Below, in pieces: positions 1-8,151 of a DNA stretch of 64,000 bases. The notes beneath the pieces were generated by a model. That model was given only the letters and a program-made list of their open reading frames with translations. It was not told the DNA's origin and did not search any database. The DNA is taken from the NCBI RefSeq assembly GCF_018390645.1, contig NZ_JAHBGC010000009.1, forward strand, positions 1 through 64,000. Direction: 5' to 3'. The position numbers and the translations under genes were made by a program. The DNA is from Ancylobacter dichloromethanicus. Its GTDB lineage: Bacteria > Pseudomonadota > Alphaproteobacteria > Rhizobiales > Xanthobacteraceae. Numbering within the stretch: the stretch's first letter is position 1; each line of letters opens with the position of its first letter.

Positions 1-58
1 AGGCCTCCTTCTCGGAGACCGTGAATCACATCTCAAACAGAATTAACAGGTCCTGAGC

Positions 59-256
59 CTAGTTGTTCGGTCCCAACATGTCATGGCTTGGTTGACGAAC
101 GAACAGCTCCGGCTTTTCGGCGCTGATGAGCTTGAGCGCTTCGAGCGGCGTCCTGAACCGAAGCACCTTGAGCTGCTTTGCGTAGTTGTAGGCGAGCAGC
201 CGGTCCCGCACATGGCGTCGCAGGTCGTTGATCGAGGCGTAGTGAAAGGCGCTGAT
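59..256 (-). pseudogene. IS481-type transposase, C-terminal remnant
   Basis: The last 64 or so codons read like the C-terminus of IS481-family (DDE) transposases: a segment LRRHVRDRLLAYNYAKQLK followed by RTPLEAL and a terminal QPSHDMLGPNN. The catalytic core is absent. Upstream the frame stops resembling a transposase near position 256, where the integrase pseudogene in another frame begins, so an insertion or deletion has joined the two. Family recognition is by eye. The flanking bases 1-58 show no gene. Confidence 0.6.
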
Positions 257-1004
257 CGTTGCCGTCCTTCCTGCGCGGGTCCTTGCGGTTCCGAATGAGC
301 AGCATCCGCGTTCTCGGATCGAAGTCGCGCCATTCGACGCGGCAGATTTCTTCCTGACGCATGGCCGTGGCCACGGCAAAGCGCACGATCCTTCCGACGG
401 GAATGCTCTGCCGAGGATTCTGGTCCAACGCCGTGATGATGCGATCAAGCTCATCCTGAGTCGGTCGGCGATCCCGCTCCTTGCCTTTCCCGATCAGGCC
501 GAGCCGCTCCAGGGCGATGCGCGCGAGATCGACGGGTTCGGTCGAGAGGGTCACGCCGTGGACCGCCGCAGCGTGGGAGAGCACGGTCTTGATATATTCG
601 AAGTCCATGCCGATCGTGACCGGGCCAGCCCCTTCCTTCGCACGGTCCTTGCCGTATTTGATGAGGCGCTCGCGGTCGAGATCGGCGATCTCCAGGGCGC
701 CGAGCCTCTCGTCGAGGGCGGTGAGGCCGAAGTCCTTGGAACGGCCGATCCTCATCCCCACTTCCGCCATGTCCTGGCGATGGAGAGCCACGAGATCGCG
801 GAAGCGCTTCACGTCACGCGACTTGCGTGTAACGGCGGGCTCCCGTCGTTCGATGCGGGGCTCCATGCCGGGCGCCCGTGCCTCGGCATCCCTGCGGCGC
901 CGGAACGTCTCGCCGACATGCGGACCGTTCCGACGGATCCGGGCTCTCCAGGAGCCGGATTTTAGTTTAGGAAGGTGGCCCCTCCGTGTGCGCGGCGTGT
1001 GCAT
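257..1004 (-). pseudogene. Tyrosine integrase, dusA-associated type, C-terminally truncated
   Basis: A phage-type tyrosine recombinase of about 250 residues reading leftward from the dusA stub. An N-terminal DNA-binding segment (SGSWRARIRRNGPHVGETF) is followed by a SAM-like core-binding region and the start of the catalytic domain. The first catalytic arginine is visible in ATAMRQEEICRVEW. The frame then reaches NRKDPRRKDGNDQ and leaves the family. The H-x-x-R block and the tyrosine nucleophile are missing, so it cannot recombine DNA. The break coincides with the IS481-like remnant. The position, starting 90 bp from a dusA 5' end and pointing away, is the arrangement known for dusA-associated integrases. 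The first 87 codons are repeated at 11747-12009. Confidence 0.8.
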
Positions 1005-1140
1005 TCGCGCGTCGCAAAATCGGAAACCGGGGCGTATCGTGGCGAATGCCGACCGCGCACGATACGACCCGACGCTTTGAAGTCACAAGAATAATGCCGA
1101 AATATCAATCATTTAGATTCTCCGTGGCCCCTATGATGGA
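742..1140. repeat. Left copy of 399-bp direct repeat (integrase 5' part plus dusA 5' end)
   Basis: Matches 11747-12145 at a constant offset of 11005 bp with seven substitutions that I can count and no gaps. It covers the integrase N-terminus, the intergenic gap and the first 15-16 codons of dusA. Five of the seven differences fall in the last 60 bp, around the dusA start. Identity ends abruptly after the dusA codons for VAPMMD. Confidence 0.93.
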
Positions 1141-1174
1141 TGGCAGAAATTTTCTTTATTTTTCAATGATTTGA
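1094..1174 (+). pseudogene. dusA 5' stub (att-like site)
   Basis: An ATG followed by codons for SFRFSVAPMMD, the conserved N-terminus of tRNA-dihydrouridine synthase A. The frame then enters unrelated AT-rich sequence and stops after 26 codons. It matches the true dusA start at 12099-12145 apart from five bases. This is best read as the attachment-site copy left at the junction between two tandem islands, not as a functional gene. Confidence 0.8.
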
Positions 1175-1515
1175 GCGGTGGGCGTGTGCAATTTCTGTGC
1201 ACTTGGGGCGCGCTTCTTCGCGCTTTTCTTTTGTGCTCTATGCCGTCCGTGACCCCTATCATACTGTCAATGCGCGTGCCGCCGCCACCTTATTGTTTCG
1301 GTTCCTTGCCTTTGGGTAGTTCGAATCCCTCTAGCTCCGCCGCTTCGGCCGATTTCCCTCTACGACCCGAGATTGCCGCCGATCACCGCACACCACCGTG
1401 CGGATTATGAACCGCCTCCTCTACGCTATTGTCCCATACTTGCGTGCCCGGGCGGCCGAGCGTCGGTACGTGCGGGCGCGCCGTCGCGACGACCAACTGA
1501 CATCGGTGTTACTCT
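1141..1515. other. Intergenic region, no gene seen
   Basis: 375 bp between the dusA stub and the quinone reductase gene. The first 60 bp are AT-rich compared with the surroundings. No reading frame with recognisable content, no convincing tRNA and no strong hairpin were found on either strand. Confidence 0.5.
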
Positions 1516-2298
1516 TTATGGGTCGACCAGATCGGCAACGTGCGCGTCGAGGCCGGTTTGGCCCGGCGCAACGTGGTCGGCCATGGTGTGGCGATCGGGG
1601 AAGTCGCCGCCGTTTTGCGACCGGAAGGGAATTGGCGTGTCGGTGAATAGACCGGCGAGACGCACACGCCATGCTGCCTTGATCGCCTCTACTTCCTCCG
1701 CCGTGGAAACGTGACCCGCGCCATAGACCGCGTGCGTCGGGAGCACGTCCATGCCAGGGTAAAACAGCGCGCCATGGGTCAGCGGGAACAGCAGTTGCTC
1801 GATAGGCCCGTTGATACCCCGCGGGCCATAGTCGGCCACTGGGCCGCCTGCCTGCACATTGACCAGCGCTCGCTTGCCCTTGAGTATGCCTTCGCCAAAG
1901 CGGAACTGGTTGGAGCCGTTTTGATAGCCGTAGGCAAAGCCGAAGGCATAGACCCGCTCTATCCAGCCTTTTAGAATTGCTGGCACGCCGTACCACCACA
2001 GCGGGAATTGCAGGACCACAGCATCGGCCGCGAGCAGCTTCTGCTGTTCGGCGATCACGTCGGGCGTCTGATGCCCGTTTCCGTAAGCATGGCCTGACTC
2101 CATGATGAACGACAGCCGTTCAGGGTTGTCGCGCACTGGAAAGTCATCGGCGTCGTACACCGCCTTCCACTTCATGCCGTAGAGGTCGGAATGGATCACG
2201 GTGTGTCCCGCTGCCGACAACGCCTCAGCGGTCACGTCGACCAACTGCCGTGTCAGCGAAGTGGGTTCAGGGTGCGCGTAAACAATGAGAACCTTCAT
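1516..2298 (-). CDS. NAD(P)H:quinone oxidoreductase, flavodoxin-like fold
   Basis: 260 residues of the NAD(P)H dehydrogenase (quinone)/KefF-MdaB superfamily: cytoplasmic FAD or FMN enzymes that reduce quinones by two electrons. The N-terminus MKVLIVYAHPEPTSLTRQL is the usual beta-strand and phosphate-binding start. FPLWWYGVPAILKGWIERV (about residues 98-116) and a GG-containing QAGGPVADYG (about 154-163) match the family core. The ATG at 2298 has AGGAG nine bases upstream. It is followed on the same side by a broken alcohol dehydrogenase gene and a divergent LysR gene, which may have controlled both. Substrate is unknown. Confidence 0.85.
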   Translation of the reverse strand: MKVLIVYAHPEPTSLTRQLVDVTAEALSAAGHTVIHSDLYGMKWKAVYDADDFPVRDNPERLSFIMESGHAYGNGHQTPDVIAEQQKLLAADAVVLQFPLWWYGVPAILKGWIERVYAFGFAYGYQNGSNQFRFGEGILKGKRALVNVQAGGPVADYGPRGINGPIEQLLFPLTHGALFYPGMDVLPTHAVYGAGHVSTAEEVEAIKAAWRVRLAGLFTDTPIPFRSQNGGDFPDRHTMADHVAPGQTGLDAHVADLVDP

Positions 2299-2327
2299 GA
2301 TGGCTCACTCCTGATGGTTGGGATTTG

Positions 2328-2546
2328 TCAGTATTCGACGACGATCTTGCCGAAGCGGCCGCCAGTCTCCTGGAGCCGGAAGGCATCGGCGAGTTCGGCG
2401 AGCGGGAAGGATCGATCTATCATCGAGTGTCCGTGGACGGCGTCGATGCTGCGGATCAGCTCCATTTGATGCCGGCGACTGCCGACGATCAGCCCCTGGA
2501 GACGATGCGAAGGGCGATGCGGTTCGAGGGCGAGGGCTTCGGGCAA
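2328..2546 (-). pseudogene. Zinc-type alcohol dehydrogenase/quinone oxidoreductase, C-terminal remnant
   Basis: About 72 codons ending in GRFGKIVVEY resemble the last fifth of MDR-family alcohol dehydrogenases: QGLIVGSRRHQMELIRSID, then FPLAELADAFR. The catalytic domain, the zinc ligands and the Rossmann glycine motif are missing, and sequence upstream toward the LysR gene shows no continuation. It lies just upstream of the quinone reductase on the same strand, so an original two-gene oxidoreductase operon divergent from the LysR regulator is likely. Confidence 0.65.
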
Positions 2547-2669
2547 CCTGCTATCCGTGTTCTCGATGGAGGCTCCATGATTTGAAGCCCGCTTGGAATA
2601 TTGCGCTTCACGTTATGTTATTGAAATATGATGTTGAAATCGAACCTTCTGCCTGCTGTTATCGAACAG

Positions 2670-3572
2670 ATGGATACCAAGAACCTCGATCTCGGCCTGC
2701 TTGTCACGCTCGAAGCCCTTTTGGCGGAAGGGAACGTCACACGTGCCGCCCGGCGCCTGAACCTGAGCCAGCCTGCTTTGTCGGCACGGTTGGCGCGGCT
2801 TCGCGACGCCCTCGGCGATCCCCTCCTCATTCCGGCACAGCGCGGGATGGTCCTGACCCAGCGCGCAGTCGAGCTTCAGCAGCCATTGCATGAGGCGCTG
2901 GAGGGTATCCGCAGGGTTGTGGCAGATGGAGCACCGTTCGACCCGGCGACCATGCAGGCCACCCTGGTCATCGCCGCGAGCGACTACCAGCAGTATGCGC
3001 TGCTCACCCGGTTCTCGGTCGCGCTCAGGACCGAGGCGCCTATGGTCCGCATCGCTTGGCGTGCCCTTGACGTGCTGGCGCTCGCCGCACAGTTGGAGCG
3101 CGGCGAGGTCGACCTAGCTCTGGCAACTCCGGACCATGCACCGGCGGCCATGCGCCAACGTCAACTCTATTGTGAGGATTACACGGTGATTGCCCGGCTG
3201 GGACACCCGGCCGTACAGGGATGTGTCAGCTTGGACGTGTTCTGTGCTTTGGAGCACGTTGTGGTGTCTCCCCAGGGCGGCGGGTTCTCGGGCGCTACCG
3301 ATGCGGCACTAGAGGCCGTCGGCCGCCGCCGCACCGTAGCCCTGTCCACGTCGGGGTTCCTGATCGTGCCGGAGGTCGTGTCGCGGTCCGACATGATTGC
3401 GCTGGTTCCTCGGCGTGTTGCCGATGGCTGGTCGGATCGGGTGCAGGTGCTGGACCCGCCGCTCACCATCCCTGGCTTTACCATCGTGAGTGTCTGGCAC
3501 GACCGGGCCACTTACCATCCGGCACAACGCTGGCTGCGTGAACGGCTGACGACGTTGGCCGCCGAAGGGTAA
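2670..3572 (+). CDS. LysR-family transcriptional regulator
   Basis: About 300 residues. An N-terminal winged helix-turn-helix (NLDLGLLVTLEALLAEGNVT, then RAARRLNLSQPALSARLARL) is followed by a periplasmic-binding-like effector domain from about residue 90 to the end. The ATG at 2670 starts the usual LysR N-terminus; an in-frame ATG at 2628 would add 14 residues unlike the family. The NodD/SyrM-like N-terminus (MDTKNLDL) is common in regulators of aromatic or quinone-responsive genes. The gene is divergent from the alcohol dehydrogenase remnant and quinone reductase, its most likely targets. The effector cannot be read from the sequence. Confidence 0.88.
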   Translation: MDTKNLDLGLLVTLEALLAEGNVTRAARRLNLSQPALSARLARLRDALGDPLLIPAQRGMVLTQRAVELQQPLHEALEGIRRVVADGAPFDPATMQATLVIAASDYQQYALLTRFSVALRTEAPMVRIAWRALDVLALAAQLERGEVDLALATPDHAPAAMRQRQLYCEDYTVIARLGHPAVQGCVSLDVFCALEHVVVSPQGGGFSGATDAALEAVGRRRTVALSTSGFLIVPEVVSRSDMIALVPRRVADGWSDRVQVLDPPLTIPGFTIVSVWHDRATYHPAQRWLRERLTTLAAEG

Positions 3573-3844
3573 TACCGACTGAACTGAATGCTGCGCACGG
3601 CGCTTCCCGTAAAACCATCGTTTTAGGAAAAGCTCGTGGTGATCGCGAATGGCAGCCTATCGCCGTTCTGCTCCGAAAGCTGACCGGAAGCTTCCCACCC
3701 CGTTTTGGACGTTTGCCCACTGCCTCGTTTAGAGGGCTATGGCGTACACATAGTTCTCTTCTTGATCACTCGCGGCCCCTCACATGCGCGTTGCGTCTTA
3801 AATGCCTTGGCGATGCGACGACGCAGAGAGCGTCCGGCAGCTAC

Positions 3845-4426
3845 TCAGGGGCCGTAGACAGAAATCAGCACGCAGCTGTTATCGGTCAGCCGGCGGACCT
3901 TATGGCGAAGCACTCCGGGAAACTGAACGGAATCGCCCTTGTTCAGCACCAGCTTCTGATCGGCAAAACCCACCTCCACCTGGCCCTGGACCACAAACAG
4001 TACTTCTTCGCCGCGGTGGGTCGCTTCTGGCTCGTTGGCGAACTCCGCCGGCGGATACATGAGGAAGACCTCCAGCCCTGAGCTGTCGGCGCCCTGGGTC
4101 AACACTTCCATGTGGTAGTTGCCGTCATCGGCGGTCAGCGCGTCGCGATCGCCCGCGCGCGTGACGAAAATCAGTTGATGGTTCTCCGCCGCGCCAAACA
4201 GCTGCGCTGCGGAAACCTCCAGCGCCGTGGAAATCCGCAGGACGATGGCGACCGACGGGACTTTCAGCCCGCGCTCCACCCGCGAGAGATAGCCCTTGTC
4301 CAGAGCCGCGGCCAGCGCGAGCTGCGACAGCGACAGACCGCGCGCGACGCGCAACGCGCGTATGGCGCGCCCCAGGCTCACATCGGTGGTCGCCTTCATC
4401 GTCGCGGGGGCTGCAAGCGTGACCAT
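3845..4426 (-). CDS. XRE-family regulator with C-terminal cupin domain
   Basis: 193 residues. A lambda-repressor-type helix-turn-helix (about residues 15-67: IRALRVARGLSLSQLA, then KGYLSRVERGLKVPS) is followed by a small cupin domain (about 115-190, with THRGEEVLFVVQGQVEVGF and DSVQFPGVLRHKVRRL). This layout is typical of regulators that sense small metabolites and control a neighbouring catabolic operon. The ATG at 4426 places the helix-turn-helix normally; an in-frame ATG at 4399 is possible, and the longer frame to 4627 has no family resemblance. It is divergent from the TRAP operon across 333 bp that contains several inverted repeats. Confidence 0.88.
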   Translation of the reverse strand: MVTLAAPATMKATTDVSLGRAIRALRVARGLSLSQLALAAALDKGYLSRVERGLKVPSVAIVLRISTALEVSAAQLFGAAENHQLIFVTRAGDRDALTADDGNYHMEVLTQGADSSGLEVFLMYPPAEFANEPEATHRGEEVLFVVQGQVEVGFADQKLVLNKGDSVQFPGVLRHKVRRLTDNSCVLISVYGP

Positions 4427-4580
4427 AGGGCTCTCATACTCCTGCGTTTTTCCGGCACGCCGAGACCGCTCGAACCGCATCCTGGCCGGGCCAACTCCCA
4501 AATCGAATGGCCCGGGGACGCCAGCACAATTTCCCCACTCGGGTGCCGATTGCAAGTGGGCAGTTGTGCCGCAGTACAAT

Positions 4581-4721
4581 GTTGGCCATTGGGCAACGGC
4601 TGAGATGATACCCCACAACGCTGTCACTCAGTGATTTGGCATGGGCATTGCTACGTAACGCTTTGGAAGCTCGAATCATTGGTTCGAGGAACTGAAAATG
4701 GTTGCTTAATAGGCAACGTTG
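4581..4721. promoter_or_regulatory. Inverted repeats between the XRE-cupin gene and the TRAP operon
   Basis: Three dyads lie in this otherwise gene-free divergent region. GTTG/CAAC arms are at 4581-4597. CTCGAA/TTCGAG (6-bp arms, 7-bp spacer) is at 4670-4688. GTTGC/GCAAC (5-bp arms, 7-bp spacer) is at 4701-4717, running into the 8-bp palindrome CAACGTTG at 4714-4721. The GTTGC half-site recurs, as expected for operators of the adjacent helix-turn-helix regulator. No clear -35/-10 pair was assigned. Binding is inferred. Confidence 0.45.
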
Positions 4722-4759
4722 TCTAATTTCTGGTCGGCAACAATCGAAGGGATTGCCCC

Positions 4760-5812
4760 ATGAATCTCGCCAAACGCCTGCGCCAGGCCGCGTTGGTCAT
4801 GATGGTTGCGGCCCTGCCCATGTCCGGGGCAGCGGCGGCGGACAGCACGGTCAAGTGGAAGATGGCCGCGACCTTCCCGAGTTCGCTGCCGCAGCTCGGC
4901 ACTCTCGGAAAGCGCCTGGAGGATCAGATCGGCAAGGTCTCGGGCGGCAATATCGAGATCCGCTTTTATGAGCCCAACGCACTGGTCCCGCCGCTGGAGG
5001 TGTTCGACGCCGTGGCCATGGGCGCGGTCGACGCGGCGTTTTCCACTCCCGGCTTCTGGGGCGGGAAGGTGCCGGCCCTCCAGGTCTTCGCCGCCCTGCC
5101 GTTCGGCCCCGCCGCGCCTGAGTACATGGCGTGGTTCTATTTCGGCGGCGGCAAGCAGATCTTCGACGAGATCTATGCCAAGTACGGCATCAAGTCGATC
5201 ATGTGCGGCATGCTCGCACCTGAGGGCTCAGGCTGGTTCAAGAAGGAAATCCTGAGCGTCGACGACCTCAACGGCATGAAGCTGCGCTTTTTCGGCCTTG
5301 GCGCCAAGGCGCTTGGCAAGTTCGGCGTCTCCGCCCAGTTGCTTGCCGCCCCGGACGTCTATCCCGCCCTTGATCGCGGCGTCATCGACGGCCTGGAATT
5401 CGTGCAGCCCGCCATCGATCTGAAGATGGGCTTCTGGCAGATCGCCAAATTCTACTATTTCCCAGGCTGGCACCAGCAGTCGACCTTCTTCGACCTGATG
5501 ATCAACAAAGCCAAGTGGGACAAATTGAGCCCGACCCAGCAGGCGCAGATCGAGAGCGTGTGCGGCGACAATGTGCGCTACGGCATTGCCGAGGGTGAGG
5601 CGATCCAGCTTCCCGCACTCAAGGAGCTGCAGGCGAAGGGTGTCACCATCAAGAAGTGGTCCGACGAGGACCTGAAGAAGCTCCGTGTCGCCGTGGACGA
5701 GGTGATCGCCGAGCAGGTCGCCGCCGACCCCGATTTCGCGCGGGCCTATGCCAGCTTTTCCGGGTTCCGCAAGGATTACGCGACCTGGAAAGACATCGGG
5801 TATTTGAAGTGA
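4760..5812 (+). CDS. TRAP transporter substrate-binding protein, DctP family
   Basis: 350 residues with a Sec signal peptide (MNLAKRLRQAALVMMVAAL, then an AAA-type cleavage site near residue 27), so it is periplasmic. The mature part has the DctP fold, with GVIDGLEFVQPAID at about residues 211-224. Family members bind carboxylates or related acids and hand them to a QM permease. The ATG at 4760 is preceded by AAGGGA at normal spacing. It is the first gene of a run continuing with dctQ, dctM, ridA, MOSC and reductase genes in close spacing. Ligand unknown. The canonical arginine that pairs with carboxylate ligands was not located with certainty. Confidence 0.9.
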   Translation: MNLAKRLRQAALVMMVAALPMSGAAAADSTVKWKMAATFPSSLPQLGTLGKRLEDQIGKVSGGNIEIRFYEPNALVPPLEVFDAVAMGAVDAAFSTPGFWGGKVPALQVFAALPFGPAAPEYMAWFYFGGGKQIFDEIYAKYGIKSIMCGMLAPEGSGWFKKEILSVDDLNGMKLRFFGLGAKALGKFGVSAQLLAAPDVYPALDRGVIDGLEFVQPAIDLKMGFWQIAKFYYFPGWHQQSTFFDLMINKAKWDKLSPTQQAQIESVCGDNVRYGIAEGEAIQLPALKELQAKGVTIKKWSDEDLKKLRVAVDEVIAEQVAADPDFARAYASFSGFRKDYATWKDIGYLK

Positions 5813-5816
5813 TCCC

Positions 5817-6368
5817 ATGACCTTTTTGCTGGTCGCGTCAAACCTCCTGAAGGCGAGCGCACGACGGGTGGGGCAGGTGGCGGCGTGGTGCGTCGTCGCC
5901 CTCATCCTCACCGTCATGCTCGATGTCATCACCCGCCGCTTCATCGTGCTCGGCTCGACGAAGCTGCAGGATCTGGAGTGGCATTTGCATGCCGCTCTGT
6001 TCCTGCTTTGCCTCGGCTACGCCTATGTGGAGGGAGAGCACGTCCGCATCGACGTGCTCCATTCCCGCTTCGGGGCGAAGACCGCTGCAGCCATCGAGCT
6101 GATCGGCGCCGCCTTCTTCCTGGTGCCGTTCTGCGTGGCGGTGCTCTACTACGGATGGGGCTTCGTGGCCCATTCCTTCCGGCTGGACGAGGGCTCCCCC
6201 TCGCTGACGGGCCTGCCTCACCGCTGGATCATCAAATCCGCGCTCGTCATCGGCTTCACCACCCTGCTTCTTTCCGCCCTCGGCGCCATAACCGGCGCTC
6301 TGGCGACGCTTCTGGGCGCCGCCCCGCCCCGGGGCCATCACGACGCGCACCAGGAGGTGGGGCTGTGA
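5817..6368 (+). CDS. TRAP transporter small membrane subunit, DctQ family
   Basis: 183 residues with four predicted membrane helices (about residues 20-40, 55-72, 95-115 and 135-160), the layout of DctQ subunits. LQDLEWHLHAALFLLCLGYA resembles the conserved DctQ core. It starts 4 bp after the dctP stop and overlaps dctM by 4 bp (GTGA), indicating one operon and translational coupling. Confidence 0.88.
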   Translation: MTFLLVASNLLKASARRVGQVAAWCVVALILTVMLDVITRRFIVLGSTKLQDLEWHLHAALFLLCLGYAYVEGEHVRIDVLHSRFGAKTAAAIELIGAAFFLVPFCVAVLYYGWGFVAHSFRLDEGSPSLTGLPHRWIIKSALVIGFTTLLLSALGAITGALATLLGAAPPRGHHDAHQEVGL

Positions 6369-7729
6369 GCGTGTTCGAAACCGCCTTGCCGCTGACCATG
6401 ATGGCCGTGCTGGTGCTGGTGCTGTTCTCCGGCTTTCCCGTGGCGTTCTGCCTGGCGGGCGTGGGGCTGGTCTTCGCCTTGGTCGGCGGCCTGCTCGACA
6501 TGTTCGTGCCGGCGCAACTCTTCCTGATCGTCAGCCGCATCTGGGGCTCGATCGCCGATAATCTGGTCCTCGTCGCCATTCCCATGTTCATCTTCATGGG
6601 CATCATGCTCGAGCGCAGCGGGGTGGCGCGGCATCTTCTGGAAATCCTGTCCGTCCTGATGCGGCGCGTGCCCGGCGGTCTCGCGCTTTCGGTCGTGCTC
6701 ATGGGCACGATCATGGCGGCGACCACGGGCATCGTCGGTGCATCGGTGGTGATGCTGGCGCTGCTTGCCCTCCCGGTGATGATGGAGCGGGGTTACGACA
6801 AGGGCATCACCGCCGGCGTCATATCAGCCTCGGGTACGCTGGGTATCCTCATCCCCCCGTCCATCATGCTGGTCATCATGGGCGACCTCCTGGCCATCCC
6901 CGTCGGCGACCTGTTTACCGGCGCCGTCATCCCCGGCTTCATGTTGTCCGGCCTGTACCTCGTCTACATCGTCGTCATGGCGCTGCTGAAGCCGGAGCGC
7001 ATGCCCCGGCTTGAAAAGACTCCTCTCGACGAAGGGCAGCGCTTCGTCGTGCTGCTGTTGAAGGGCTTCCTGCCACCCACCGCGCTGGTGGTCATGGTTC
7101 TGGGCTCAATCATCGGCGGCTTCGCCACCCCCACCGAGGCGGCGGGCGTGGGGGCGTTTGGGGCGACGATGTTGGCCATGGTGAACCGCACATTCTCGTT
7201 CCGGCTGCTGAAGGACGTGGTGCAGGGCACGGCGCTCACCAACGCCATGATCTTTGGCATCTTCTGCGGTGCGACCCTGTTCTCCTACGTGTTCCGCGAG
7301 CTGGGAGGGGATGACGCCATCGTCCATTTGATCGAGCTGCTCGATCTGCACGACTGGACGCTGCTGCTCCTGCTCATGGTCATTATCTTCCTGCTGGGCT
7401 TCTTCTTCGACTGGCTGGAGATCACGCTGATCATCCTGCCCGTGTTCCGACCGATCGTAATGGCGCTGGACTTCGGCGACGCCGTTCCCAAGGACAAGAT
7501 CCTCCTGTGGTTCGCCATCGCTGTGGCGGTGAACCTGCAGACTTCCTACCTCACGCCGCCCTTTGGTCCGGCCCTGTTCTACCTGCGTCAAGCTGGGCAG
7601 GGATATCTGACGCTGGGCGAGATCTACAAGGGTATCATTCCCTTTACGTTGCTTCAGCTCACCGGGCTTTTGCTGTGTCTTCTTTTTCCGGCCCTGGTGC
7701 TGTGGTTGCCGAGTTATCTCGGTTACTGA
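6365..7729 (+). CDS. TRAP transporter large permease subunit, DctM family
   Basis: 454 residues from a GTG at 6365 that overlaps the dctQ stop. It is highly hydrophobic with about 12 membrane segments. GTLGILIPPSIMLVIMGDLL (around residues 155-175) and a second re-entrant motif near SYLTPPFGPALFYLR (around 394) are hallmarks of DctM permeases of the ion-transporter superfamily. Uptake is driven by an ion gradient, usually Na+. A longer in-frame reading from 5885 overlaps dctQ in another frame and is not real. Confidence 0.9.
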   Translation: MSVFETALPLTMMAVLVLVLFSGFPVAFCLAGVGLVFALVGGLLDMFVPAQLFLIVSRIWGSIADNLVLVAIPMFIFMGIMLERSGVARHLLEILSVLMRRVPGGLALSVVLMGTIMAATTGIVGASVVMLALLALPVMMERGYDKGITAGVISASGTLGILIPPSIMLVIMGDLLAIPVGDLFTGAVIPGFMLSGLYLVYIVVMALLKPERMPRLEKTPLDEGQRFVVLLLKGFLPPTALVVMVLGSIIGGFATPTEAAGVGAFGATMLAMVNRTFSFRLLKDVVQGTALTNAMIFGIFCGATLFSYVFRELGGDDAIVHLIELLDLHDWTLLLLLMVIIFLLGFFFDWLEITLIILPVFRPIVMALDFGDAVPKDKILLWFAIAVAVNLQTSYLTPPFGPALFYLRQAGQGYLTLGEIYKGIIPFTLLQLTGLLLCLLFPALVLWLPSYLGY

Positions 7730-7760
7730 GCTGAACATTTCAACATCAATGGAGATTGAT

Positions 7761-8144
7761 ATGTCACGCAATGTGATCACGACCGGGGACGCCGCCCCGG
7801 CGGCCGGTCCCTATTCCCAGGGAATCGTGTTTGGCGATCTCGTTTTCGTCTCGGGCCAGTTGCCCGTCGACCTTACCACCGGGGAATTGGCGGAAGGCAT
7901 CGAGGCGCAGACCAGGGCGTCGCTGGCCAATCTGGAAGCGGTGCTGGCGGCAGGCGGGGCGAGCCTCGCCAGTGTGGTGAAAACCACCGTGTTTCTGAAG
8001 AACATGGATGACTTCACCGCCATGAACGCGATCTACGCCACCGCCTTTCCCGGCAGCGCACCGGCCCGCTCCACGATCGAGGTGGCGCGACTGCCCAAGG
8101 GCGCGCTGGTCGAGATCGAAGCCATCGCGGCGCGGATCGACTGA
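7761..8144 (+). CDS. RidA-family protein (Rid/YER057c/UK114)
   Basis: 127 residues. The family hydrolyses enamine/imine intermediates released by PLP and other amine-converting enzymes. GPYSQGIVFGDLVFVSGQLP near the N-terminus and APARSTIEVARLPKGALVEI near the C-terminus are diagnostic; the arginine in PARSTIEV is the carboxylate-binding residue of deaminating Rid proteins. The ATG at 7761 has GGAG seven bases upstream, preferred over an in-frame ATG at 7749. Its place between a transporter and two redox-type genes suggests that the imported compound, or a product of it, passes through a reactive imine. Confidence 0.9.
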   Translation: MSRNVITTGDAAPAAGPYSQGIVFGDLVFVSGQLPVDLTTGELAEGIEAQTRASLANLEAVLAAGGASLASVVKTTVFLKNMDDFTAMNAIYATAFPGSAPARSTIEVARLPKGALVEIEAIAARID

Positions 8145-8151
8145 GGGCGTC

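Noticed and set aside
1315-1350. tRNA- or tmRNA-like 3' end (TTCGAAT followed by CTCTAGCTCCGCC)
   Set aside because: The T-arm bases on the two sides of TTCGAAT do not pair, and no D-arm, anticodon arm or acceptor 5' half was found upstream. Chance resemblance is likely, though an old island scar cannot be excluded.
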